DNA from: Pseudooceanicola atlanticus
GTDB taxonomy: Bacteria > Pseudomonadota > Alphaproteobacteria > Rhodobacterales > Rhodobacteraceae
Assembly: GCF_000768315.1 (NCBI RefSeq)
Contig: NZ_AQQX01000010.1
Coordinates: 49,713-113,712 of the forward strand
DNA length: 64,000 nt
Direction: 5' to 3'
In this document: one piece after another, positions 37,272 to 46,026 of the stretch
How positions within the stretch are numbered: position 1 is the stretch's first letter
Layout of the letters: the number at the start of each line of letters is the position of its first letter
Notes under the pieces: generated by a model
The model's input: the letters and a program-made list of their open reading frames with translations, nothing else
Told to the model about the DNA's origin: nothing
The model's database searches: none
Made by a program: the position numbers and the translations under genes

Positions 37272-37814
37272 TCAGGACATCGGAGCCGCACAGGGCATCG
37301 CGGTGACGAATGCGATAAGCTGCATCGCGCGGGATGGTGACGCGATTTCGACTGCGGAAAAGCCCGGAGAATCACGCCCTGCAACCATCTCGTATGCTTG
37401 AAATGTCGTCCCATGGGCAGGCCAGCGGTTCTGCACACCGATCAATGTCCCATCCTCCTCGTAGAACGAGAACCTGACATTGATCTGATTGCTTCCCGGC
37501 GCGGAGATACTGACCGACATGCCGATCACGCAAAGTGGAATTTCGGAGGTCACCACCACCGAGGCGCCCTTTTCAGGACCGGTTACGAGGGAGGGAGGCG
37601 CGTCGCGGCTGATCTGGCGACCGGAGGACAAGACGAGCCTGCCGTCCTCGGATTGGACCTCTTGCGCGTCCCCTGTGTCCACACCGCCCGGCACAGTCAG
37701 GGCAACCCGATGATCAATATGCTGAAAGTTCGTCTCGCGGATGTCCTCGGCCAGTACGCCCGTCACCGAAAGGATGAAACCGGCGACCGGAAGGAAGACG
37801 CGGCCGCCGAACAC
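37272..37814 (-). CDS. Secreted protein of unknown function
   Basis: A 180-residue protein with a signal peptide (basic FGGR, hydrophobic core VFLPVAGFILSVTGV, cleavage near VLA-ED at 21-23). The mature part is beta-rich with two cysteines (IPLCVIG and AMPCAAP) that could form a disulfide; no family is recognised. The start is a GTG 5 bases after the nusG stop, so translation may be coupled to nusG, though the ribosome binding site is weak. Placing an exported protein inside the nusG-rplK unit is unusual. Confidence 0.6.
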   Translation of the reverse strand: MFGGRVFLPVAGFILSVTGVLAEDIRETNFQHIDHRVALTVPGGVDTGDAQEVQSEDGRLVLSSGRQISRDAPPSLVTGPEKGASVVVTSEIPLCVIGMSVSISAPGSNQINVRFSFYEEDGTLIGVQNRWPAHGTTFQAYEMVAGRDSPGFSAVEIASPSRAMQLIAFVTAMPCAAPMS

Positions 37815-37819
37815 CGTAC

Positions 37820-38353
37820 TCAGGCCTGCTTGGTGACCTGGGTGTATTCCAGCTCGACCGGGGTTTCGCGACCGAAGATCGACACGGACACCTTGAGGCG
37901 CTGGTTGTCGTCGTCGACCTCTTCGATCATGCCGGTGAAATCCTCGAAGGGGCCATCGTTGACTTTCACCTTCTCGCCGACCTCGAAATGAATCAGGGTG
38001 CGCGGCGCTTCCTCGCCCTCGGCGACGCGGCCCAGGATCGCGGAGACCTCGGCATCGCGCATCGGCATCGGACGGCCCTGCGGCCCCAGGAACCCGGTGA
38101 CACGGTTGATCGAGTTGATCAGGTGATAGCCCTTGTCCGACATCTCCATGCGCACCAGCACGTAGCCGGGCATGAAGCGCCGTTCGGTCGTGACCTTCTT
38201 GCCGCGGCGGATCTCGATGACCTCTTCGGTCGGAACCAGGACTTCTTCGATCTCGTCCTCGAGCCCGTTCTCGATCACCGAGGTCCGGATCTGCTCAGCA
38301 ATCTTCTTCTCGAAATTCGAGAGAACAGAGACCGAGTACCACCGTTTCGCCAT
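37820..38353 (-). CDS. nusG: Transcription termination/antitermination factor NusG
   Basis: A 177-residue NusG with the NGN domain ([45 protein letters not shown]) and a C-terminal KOW domain ([20 protein letters not shown]). NusG couples RNA polymerase to Rho or S10. Start at 38353; the longer open frame upstream has no homology. A 216-bp gap separates it from secE. Confidence 0.98.
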   Translation of the reverse strand: MAKRWYSVSVLSNFEKKIAEQIRTSVIENGLEDEIEEVLVPTEEVIEIRRGKKVTTERRFMPGYVLVRMEMSDKGYHLINSINRVTGFLGPQGRPMPMRDAEVSAILGRVAEGEEAPRTLIHFEVGEKVKVNDGPFEDFTGMIEEVDDDNQRLKVSVSIFGRETPVELEYTQVTKQA

Positions 38354-38569
38354 CTCGCCTTGATCCTTTTCCGCCCGGCATAGGTGCCGGAAAATTCCGT
38401 TTTCACAGGGACTTGCCCCGCGTTCCCCCAAAGCAAATCGGCGCGCAACTCGAATCGCGGCGCGCCATGTCGGGGGAAGTAGGGCGTGACCTACCCATTT
38501 GCGGGGCTCAAGGCAAGGGCGGCCCTGCGATTTTGGCCGCAATCGCCCGCCGTCAGACCATCGGCACGA

Positions 38570-38761
38570 TCAGCCGAAGAGGCTGAGCACACCCTGCAGG
38601 CCGGTGCGGATCAGCAGGTCCACCAGCGCGAAGAACACCGCCGTCAGCGCCGCCATGATGAAGACCATGACCGTGGTCAGCAGCACCTCGCGGCGGGTCG
38701 GCCAGGTGATCTTGTCGATCTCGGCGCGGGTCTGGTTGATGAACTGGATCGGGTTGGCCAT
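38570..38761 (-). CDS. secE: Protein translocase subunit SecE
   Basis: A 63-residue short SecE with one transmembrane helix (LLTTVMVFIMAALTAVFFAL) and the conserved amphipathic INQTRAEIDKITWPTRREV. Start at 38761 (MANPIQF). Four 11-bp tandem repeats end 20 bases upstream of the start. Confidence 0.96.
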   Translation of the reverse strand: MANPIQFINQTRAEIDKITWPTRREVLLTTVMVFIMAALTAVFFALVDLLIRTGLQGVLSLFG

Positions 38762-38780
38762 GTCGTAAAATCCGTCTCGG

Positions 38781-38824
38781 TAGCACGTCGGTACCACGTC
38801 GGTACCATGTCGGTATCACGTCGG
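38781..38824. repeat. Four tandem 11-bp repeats before secE
   Basis: Units TAGCACGTCGG, TACCACGTCGG, TACCATGTCGG and TATCACGTCGG run head to tail with a partial unit on the left. The period is one helical turn. They begin 20 bp upstream of the secE start in what should be its 5' leader. Confidence 0.85.
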
Positions 38825-38937
38825 TGCGCAGGGGCGCCCGGCAAGTCACCCGGTCACATAACCGCGCCCCGCCCCGATTTCAAGCAAGGATACCCGGCCA
38901 GGGCCGCACACCTGCAGCCAACCATGCCCGCCGCACC

Positions 38938-39036
38938 GCTTCATCTTGCCGGAAATACTCCGGGGGGTGAATTGAGCCGCAGGCTCAAGAGGGGGGCAGA
39001 GCCCCCCACCGGTCGGACAGGCGCAGCCTGTTCGAC
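38938..39036. repeat. Dispersed structured repeat, copy 2
   Basis: The same 28-bp head as at 24798 (38938-38965), then stem TTGAGCC-GCA-GGCTCAA (38972-38988), stem GGGGGGC-AGA-GCCCCCC (38991-39007) and a third stem GTCGGACAGGC-GCA-GCCTGTTCGAC (39012-39036) with one G-T pair. Loops GCA and AGA are as in copy 1 while the arms differ, which is compensatory change. It lies between secE and tRNA-Trp. Confidence 0.75.
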
Positions 39037-39108
39037 ACCGAGACGGCTCCGCGGCCATGCGCGGATCGGATCGTGCGGATTGGTCTGGAAAACACCCGTA
39101 CGGGCGAC

Positions 39109-39184
39109 TGGCAGGGGCAGCAGGACTCGAACCCGCGACCCTCGGTTTTGGAGACCGATGCTCTACCAACTGAGCTATACCCCT
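39109..39184 (-). tRNA. trpT: tRNA-Trp (anticodon CCA)
   Basis: A 76-nt cloverleaf on the minus strand from AGGGGTATAGCTC (39184) to GCCCCTGCCA (39109). The anticodon loop is CTCCAAA, giving CCA. The T-loop GTTCGAA is complete and the 3' CCA is encoded. Located upstream of secE, as in most proteobacteria. Confidence 0.97.
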
Positions 39185-39196
39185 AGGCCGTGTCGT

Positions 39197-39225
39197 GGGA
39201 TAGGGCAGCGCGGAAGCAAGATCAA
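39197..39225 (-). promoter_or_regulatory. Probable tRNA-Trp promoter
   Basis: Minus strand TTGATC (39225-39220), 17 bp, TATCCC (39202-39197); the -10 ends 12 bases before the tRNA 5' end, which is a good distance. It may also feed secE-nusG. Confidence 0.5.
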
Positions 39226-39422
39226 GCGGGTTTTGCACGGGAAGTCGAAATCCTTTGCGCCCCGGTCGTGACCACCCTGCCCCAACCCGGTTTTTGCTCC
39301 CGGTGATCCGGCGGGCCAAGTCCGCCTCGGATCGGAAACGCGCCCACCAAGGACTGCATCGGGGCCTTGGACGTAGACATCGCGCGCCCTGACCGCATGC
39401 CGCCTAACCGGCTGCGCCGGCG

Positions 39423-40394
39423 TCAGAGCCAACGGGCACGGCGCAGGATCAGAAGCTGTAGCAGCACGACGACCAGAAGGCCGCCGCAGACATACCAGAA
39501 GGCCATCGGATTATCGGCGCCCGGCATCCCGCCCACGTTGATTCCCAGCAGGCCGGTTAGGAAGCCCAGCGGCAAAAAGATCGCCGACAGGATCGACAGG
39601 ATGTACATGTGCCGGTTCAGCCGGTCGGACAGCTGGCCCGACAATTCCTCGCGCAGAACGGCGAGGCTGTCGCGCATCTCGTCGAGGTTTTCGACCAGGC
39701 GGGTCAGCTTCTCCCGGGCCTCGCGCATGTGGCGGCGGTCATTCTCGTCGAAGAAGCCGATATCGGTGCCTTCCAGCCGTTGCAGCGCCTCGCGCTGCGG
39801 GGCGGTGTGGCGGCGCAGTTCGATCACCTGCAGGCGCATGGCCACGATGCGATGGCGCAGCTCCTGGTCAGGCTGGCCGATCACGTGGCTTTCCAGCGCA
39901 TCGGTTTCGAGGTCGAGATCGGTGATCAGCGGCTCGAGCCGGGCATTCAGCCGTTCGGCCAGCAAGGCCAGGAAATCGCCCGTGGTCTCCGGCCCCTCCC
40001 CGTCGACGATGGACTGGCCGATATCCTCCAGCGCGCGGACGCGCTGACGCGACAGGGTGACGATCCGCTCTGCCTCGGCCCAGACGCGGATGGCGACCAT
40101 GTCTTCGGGATCCTTGCCCTCGTTGAGGTTCAGCCCGCGCAGGACCGCCAGAACGCCGTCGCCGATACGCGAGGCGCGGGGGCGCGTTGCCGGCTGGGTC
40201 AGCGCCTCGGGCACGGTGTCGTCGAGATAGGGCATCTGCTCGGCGATCCAGCCGGGCGTTTCGGGGTCGTCGGCAGAGAGGTGAACCCAGGCCAGGACCG
40301 GATCGCGCAGGTTGCTGGCGATATCCGCCCCTTCAAGGCGCTGGCCCGCCTGCGGGCCGGACAGGGCGTAGGAGAAAAGAACGGGGTCGGTCAT
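39423..40394 (-). CDS. zntB: ZntB/CorA-family metal transporter
   Basis: A 323-residue inner-membrane 2-TM-GxN protein. The large cytoplasmic domain has long helices, and two transmembrane helices lie at about 265-285 and 297-317. The signature is GIN in LLGINVGG, the ZntB-type variant of the CorA GMN motif, so Zn2+ rather than Mg2+ transport is likely. Its position between tuf and tRNA-Trp is an insertion in the usual tufB-trpT arrangement. Confidence 0.88.
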   Translation of the reverse strand: MTDPVLFSYALSGPQAGQRLEGADIASNLRDPVLAWVHLSADDPETPGWIAEQMPYLDDTVPEALTQPATRPRASRIGDGVLAVLRGLNLNEGKDPEDMVAIRVWAEAERIVTLSRQRVRALEDIGQSIVDGEGPETTGDFLALLAERLNARLEPLITDLDLETDALESHVIGQPDQELRHRIVAMRLQVIELRRHTAPQREALQRLEGTDIGFFDENDRRHMREAREKLTRLVENLDEMRDSLAVLREELSGQLSDRLNRHMYILSILSAIFLPLGFLTGLLGINVGGMPGADNPMAFWYVCGGLLVVVLLQLLILRRARWL

Positions 40395-40523
40395 CTGGGT
40401 CGGCTCTGTTGCTGTCCGTCAGAGGTTAGGGCTTTGGCGGAAAAGGGAAAGAGGCCTTTGCCGTGCCGCGCGGCGGGCCAGCAACCGGGACGTCGCCCGA
40501 CCATGCGACCATGGACACGAAAA

Positions 40524-40549
40524 GAGCCCCGCCTTCGCAGGCGGGGCTC
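40524..40549 (-). terminator. Terminator after tuf copy 2
   Basis: A perfect 10-bp stem GAGCCCCGCC / GGCGGGGCTC followed by TTTTC on the minus strand, 44 bp after the tuf stop. Part of its arm belongs to the block shared with tuf copy 1, but the other arm differs. Confidence 0.85.
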
Positions 40550-40592
40550 CGGTATTCAGAGGGGCGCTTGATGCGCCCCGGCGGGGTGCCGA

Positions 40593-41768
<1,176 letters not shown>

Positions 41769-41827
41769 TCGTCTCAGGCGCCTCGTGGTTTGGGGGGCCG
41801 CCCGCGGCCCGGTTTTACTCCGCGGGC

Positions 41828-41856
41828 CGTTTATGGCCTTCGAAGCAGAAAATCAA
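41828..41856 (-). promoter_or_regulatory. Possible promoter of tuf copy 2
   Basis: Minus strand TTGATT (41856-41851), 17 bp, TAAACG (41833-41828), 60 bases before the start codon. The -10 match is only moderate. Confidence 0.4.
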
Positions 41857-41871
41857 GCGGTGAACGGTATC

Positions 41872-42462
41872 TCAGCCCGCGGTGGCGGCATTCTCCGCCG
41901 GTGCGTCATCCGTGGTCTCGGCGGTGGCGCCAAGACCCGGGAACCATTCAGGGTTCTGCAGCATCCAGGTCTGGATCATCTTCGCGGCGCTGCGCGACAG
42001 GTTCTGCATCTGCTGTTCCTTGGTCTGGGTCAGACCCGACCCCACCAAAGTCTCGCCCGAGAAGGTTTCGAACACGGTGAATTGCTTTGCTTCCTCGTTG
42101 AGCTTGGCACCCTGCTCGTCGTCCCAGAGCGTCACGCGGATGATCAGCACGGATTTCGGCGAGGCGACCAGAGGCACGCCTGCGGGTGCGATCGAGAAGC
42201 CCTCGACCGAGATACCGAGATGATAGAGCCGTTCGCCGTCATAGCGCCCGAAGCGTTCGTCGATGGCAGAGGTCAGGGCGGCGACCCATTCCTCCTCGCT
42301 GGCCTCGCGGGACAGCAACGCCTGGCGCATCTTGGTGGCGACAACGACATTGTGGCCCAGCTTGAACTGGCCCAGATCGGCGGGTGCCTCGTTCAGGTCG
42401 GAAATATCGGCGCAGGCGGCAAGAAGACCCAGCATGGCCACGGCGAAGAGTTTACGCAACAT
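41872..42462 (-). CDS. Predicted lipoprotein of unknown function
   Basis: A 196-residue protein with a lipoprotein signal: [17 protein letters not shown], where Cys17 follows an LLAA lipobox. Mature residues hold a mixed alpha/beta domain ([54 protein letters not shown]) I cannot assign to a named family. The C-terminus is Ala/Thr/Asp-rich. Start at 42462; upstream open frame has no signal. Divergent from the P450 gene. Confidence 0.8.
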   Translation of the reverse strand: MLRKLFAVAMLGLLAACADISDLNEAPADLGQFKLGHNVVVATKMRQALLSREASEEEWVAALTSAIDERFGRYDGERLYHLGISVEGFSIAPAGVPLVASPKSVLIIRVTLWDDEQGAKLNEEAKQFTVFETFSGETLVGSGLTQTKEQQMQNLSRSAAKMIQTWMLQNPEWFPGLGATAETTDDAPAENAATAG

Positions 42463-42663
42463 CGAGATCCCCCAGATAGGCCCGGACCGGGCGCTTGGCG
42501 CAGAGCCTGACCCGGATAGCCGATGGCGGGCGCGGTTGCAAATGCTGATGGGCACAGGATTGTCTGGCATGGCAGGCCCCCTATCTTGGATACAGGGCCC
42601 GATAGATTGCGGCACGCAGACGCGTTCGGTCGCACGGGCCCCCGACCGATGGGGAGGTTCAGG

Positions 42664-44031
42664 ATGGGCGACATGCAGGCGATCACGCGCGAGCCGGTTA
42701 AGGCGCCGCTGGTGACGGAACCGCTGGGCTTTTTCGGCTCACTCCAGGCGGCGCGGAGCAATCTTCTGGGCATCCTGCCGCAGATCTCGGTGACGCAACC
42801 GATGGTGTCGGGCAAGACCGGGCTGCGCTGGCACATGGTGATGGACCCGCCCTCGATCCGGCGCATGCTGCTGGAAAAGGTCGACGCCTACCCGAAATCC
42901 GTGGTGACCAAGAACCTGCTGCGCCCGGCCATCGGCGAAAGCATGTTCGTGGCCGAGGGCGCCCATTGGCGCTGGCAGCGCCGCGCCGCCGCGCCCGCCT
43001 TTTCCCACCGAAATATCAAGAACCTGGCCCCGATCATGACCCGATCCGCCGAGGCCGCCGCAGACAGGATCGGCGCTGGCGGGGGCAAACGCGCGGTCAA
43101 TGTCCACGAGGAAATGGTGCGCGCGACCTTCGAGGTGATCTCGGACGTGACGCTGTCGGGGGACAGCCAGTTCGACCAAGGCGCGATGCACAAGGCCATC
43201 GACAATTACATCGACGCCGCGGGCCGGGTGTCGCTGTTCGACATGCTGGGCATGCCCGGCTGGGTGCCGCGCCCGGGCCGGGTGCTGACCGGCAACGCGG
43301 TCAAGAGGATGAAGAGCTTTGCCGACGACGCCATTGCCAAGCGGCAGGCGGTCGGCCCCCGCGACGTGCCCGACCTGCTGGACCTGCTGCTGGCGGGCGA
43401 GGACCCGGAAACTCAGCGCAGCATGCGCAGCGCGGAACTGCGCGACAACCTGCTGACCTTCATCGTGGCCGGCCACGAGACGACCGCGCTGACCCTGGCC
43501 TGGGCGCTGTATCTCTGCGCCTATGACCCCGACGTGCAGGAGGCCGCGGCGGCCCAGGCGCGCGAGGTGCTGGGCGACCGTCCCGCCACGGCGGATGACG
43601 TGGCCAACCTGCCGCTGATCCGTGCGATCGTGGACGAGGCCTTGCGGCTGTATCCCCCGGCGGGGCTGATCTCGCGTACGGCGCTTGAGGCGGACGAGCT
43701 GTGCGGGCGCGAGATCAAGCCGGGCGATTCGGTGATGATCCCGATCTATGCGCTGCACCGGAACCAGCTTCTGTGGGCCGATCCCGACCGGTTCGACCCC
43801 GGCCGGTTCGCCGATGGCGTGCCGGTGGACCGCTATGCCTACCTGCCCTTCGGTGACGGACCCCGCATCTGCATCGGCGCGGGGTTCGCCGTGCAGGAGG
43901 CCGTCATCATCCTTGCGACCCTGCTGGCGCGGTTCCGGTTCTCGGAAGTGGCAGGCCGGGAGCCGAAGCCGGTGATGATCATCACGCTGCGCCCCGAGGG
44001 CGGGGTCTGGCTGATGGCAGAGCCGCGCTGA
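42664..44031 (+). CDS. Cytochrome P450
   Basis: A 455-residue soluble P450 monooxygenase. The I-helix oxygen-activation motif is AGHETT, the ExxR motif lies in DEALRLYPPAG, and the haem-ligand loop FGDGPRICIG places Cys403 as the thiolate. There is no N-terminal membrane anchor. GAGGTTCAGG precedes the ATG at 42664; the ORF is open 47 codons further but without P450 character. No ferredoxin or reductase lies next to it, so redox partners must come from elsewhere. Substrate unknown. Confidence 0.95.
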   Translation: MGDMQAITREPVKAPLVTEPLGFFGSLQAARSNLLGILPQISVTQPMVSGKTGLRWHMVMDPPSIRRMLLEKVDAYPKSVVTKNLLRPAIGESMFVAEGAHWRWQRRAAAPAFSHRNIKNLAPIMTRSAEAAADRIGAGGGKRAVNVHEEMVRATFEVISDVTLSGDSQFDQGAMHKAIDNYIDAAGRVSLFDMLGMPGWVPRPGRVLTGNAVKRMKSFADDAIAKRQAVGPRDVPDLLDLLLAGEDPETQRSMRSAELRDNLLTFIVAGHETTALTLAWALYLCAYDPDVQEAAAAQAREVLGDRPATADDVANLPLIRAIVDEALRLYPPAGLISRTALEADELCGREIKPGDSVMIPIYALHRNQLLWADPDRFDPGRFADGVPVDRYAYLPFGDGPRICIGAGFAVQEAVIILATLLARFRFSEVAGREPKPVMIITLRPEGGVWLMAEPR

Positions 44032-44082
44032 GGCCCGAAAACAGGGCATTTCCCGTGGATAAGCCCTTCTTGGACGTTATGG

Positions 44083-44097
44083 TTAACGCCTTCTTAA
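44083..44097 (+). promoter_or_regulatory. CtrA-type binding site upstream of GGDEF-EAL gene
   Basis: TTAA-CGCCTTC-TTAA, followed by C, is an exact match to the alphaproteobacterial CtrA consensus TTAA-N7-TTAA(C). It lies 102 bases before the start of the GGDEF-EAL gene. Confidence 0.65.
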
Positions 44098-44199
44098 CCT
44101 TTCTGACCAAAGGCTGAACGCACCAAGCTGCGTGTTTACATCCTCGACACCACATTCCAGTCTGCTGGCCAAGGTGGAGGGGTCCAGGGAAGAGGCCCC

Positions 44200-46026
44200 A
44201 TGACAGTGCCGATCGCGAAAGGCGTTCCCATGACCCCGAGCATGGCGGAGTCGGAACTCGAATTGTTGTTGAACGTGATCCGGGAAACCGCGCAGATCAC
44301 GACCTCGGCCACGGCGTGCGCGCTGGTGATGGATGCCGAGATTCCCGTTTCGATGGAGCCGGAGCTGATGCTGACCTCGTCCGGGCAGCTGGGCGCGGCG
44401 TTGCGGGATTTCTGCCGCAAGCTGGACACCGAACCCGACGCGGAAGAAACGCTGCGCCCGCCCAACAAGGTGGCGCATTACATGGCCCGGCGCGAGATCG
44501 AGGGGCAGGACTATGTCTTCCTTTGCTTCCCGCTATCGGCGCAGGACGCCTATGCCTCGGGCACGATCGGCTTTGCCTACCGGGCGGAGGACTGGCGCCC
44601 CGAGCGCAATTTCGACGCCTGCATGTGGCTGTCGCGCTGTGCCGAGACAATGCTGGTCACCTTCGAGAACATGGCGGGGCTGGAATTCGACCTGCTGACG
44701 CTGAGCAACCGGGCCGCGCGGCTGCAACGGATTGCCGAGATCGACCCGCTGACCCAGCTGGAGAACCTGGCCTCGTTCGAGGAAAAGGCCCGGACGATGC
44801 TGGAACAGGGGCCCGCCAACGCGACCTTCGTGATCGTCGATATCGACCACTTCAAGGCGGTCAATGACCTCTATGGGCACCAGTTCGGGGATATCTACCT
44901 CAAGACCGTGGCCAAGGCGCTGAAATCGTCGTTTGCGGAGGGCAGCGTGGTGGGCCGTCTGGGCGGGGACGAGTTTGGCATCGTGGCGGAACTGCCGCCC
45001 GCCGGGCGGTCCTACCTGGACGGGCTGCTGTCGCGCTGCCGCAGCAACGTGCAGCGGGCGACCGCGCTGCTGGGCAAGCCGGATCTGGGCAAGGTCAGCA
45101 TGGGGGCCAGCCAGTTTCCCGATCACGGCACGGATTACACGACGCTGTATGAACTGGCAGATGCGGCGCTGTATGCGGCGAAGGACCAGGGCCGGTCGGT
45201 CAGCACCGTGTTCCAGCCCGCGCGGCACGGGCGCTACAACAACGTTGAGCTGGGCAAGAAATTCCTCGATGCGGTAAAGCAGGACCGGATCCTGCCGGTG
45301 TTCCAGCCGATCGTGTCGCTGAAGGACGGAACCTGCCAGGGCTTCGAGGTGCTGGCGCGGTGGCGGGACGAAAACGGCATCCTGCTGACGCCTGCGGATT
45401 TCTCGGCCATCTTCCGGGATCATTCACTGGCCGAGACGATGACACGGGTCATCATGCGCCGCGCCTTCGCCGACTTCGTGCGGGATGTGAAGCCGCGGGG
45501 CGGACGACACCGGCTGTCCCTGAACGTGACCTATTTCGACCTGATGAACCCAGAATTCGCCTTCGAGGTGCAGTCGGCCGCGACGGATTACGGGCTGGAT
45601 TGGAACCAGCTGACGATCGAGGTCACCGAACAGACGATGCTGGGCGAAACCACGGGCCAAGTCTTCCGTTCGCTGAAGGAGTTGCGCACGCGCGGCGCGC
45701 GGATCGCGCTGGACGATTTCGGCACCGGCTATGGCGGGTTGCGCCACCTCGCCAGCTGGCCGGTGGACAGCCTGAAGCTGGACAAGTTCTTTGTCGACGG
45801 GCTGATGGCCGGGCCGCGCGACCGGGTCGTGCTGGAAGCGATGGTGTCGATGTCGAAAAAGCTGGGCTACCAGATCGTGGCCGAGGGGATCGAAACGCGT
45901 CGCCAGGTCGACATGCTGCGCGAGATGGGCTGCCAGAGCGGCCAGGGCTACGTGCTGGCCAACCCGTTGACGGGCGATCAGCTGAGCCGATTCAGGGACC
46001 GCTACGAATTGCCGGAACCGGCCTGA
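44200..46026 (+). CDS. GGDEF-EAL c-di-GMP turnover protein
   Basis: A 608-residue cytosolic protein. About 190 N-terminal residues form an unassigned sensor region. The GGDEF domain (about 190-345) has RLGGDEFG, with no RxxD inhibitory site five residues before it. The EAL domain (about 360-605) keeps all catalytic pieces: EVLAR in place of EALLR, LSLNVTYFD, IEVTEQ, DDFGTGYGG, KLDKFFVDG, VAEGIET and GQGYVLANP, so phosphodiesterase activity is likely. It overlaps the convergent kinase gene by 25 bp. A full CtrA-type site lies upstream. Confidence 0.93.
   Translation: MTVPIAKGVPMTPSMAESELELLLNVIRETAQITTSATACALVMDAEIPVSMEPELMLTSSGQLGAALRDFCRKLDTEPDAEETLRPPNKVAHYMARREIEGQDYVFLCFPLSAQDAYASGTIGFAYRAEDWRPERNFDACMWLSRCAETMLVTFENMAGLEFDLLTLSNRAARLQRIAEIDPLTQLENLASFEEKARTMLEQGPANATFVIVDIDHFKAVNDLYGHQFGDIYLKTVAKALKSSFAEGSVVGRLGGDEFGIVAELPPAGRSYLDGLLSRCRSNVQRATALLGKPDLGKVSMGASQFPDHGTDYTTLYELADAALYAAKDQGRSVSTVFQPARHGRYNNVELGKKFLDAVKQDRILPVFQPIVSLKDGTCQGFEVLARWRDENGILLTPADFSAIFRDHSLAETMTRVIMRRAFADFVRDVKPRGGRHRLSLNVTYFDLMNPEFAFEVQSAATDYGLDWNQLTIEVTEQTMLGETTGQVFRSLKELRTRGARIALDDFGTGYGGLRHLASWPVDSLKLDKFFVDGLMAGPRDRVVLEAMVSMSKKLGYQIVAEGIETRRQVDMLREMGCQSGQGYVLANPLTGDQLSRFRDRYELPEPA

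Noticed and set aside
37398..37991. A 197-codon plus-strand open frame over the nusG-rplK gap
   Set aside because: It overlaps the end of nusG and a minus-strand frame with a clear signal peptide; no motif of its own.
38781..38824. Tandem repeats considered as a CRISPR array
   Set aside because: Units are 11 bp with no spacers; no cas genes are present.
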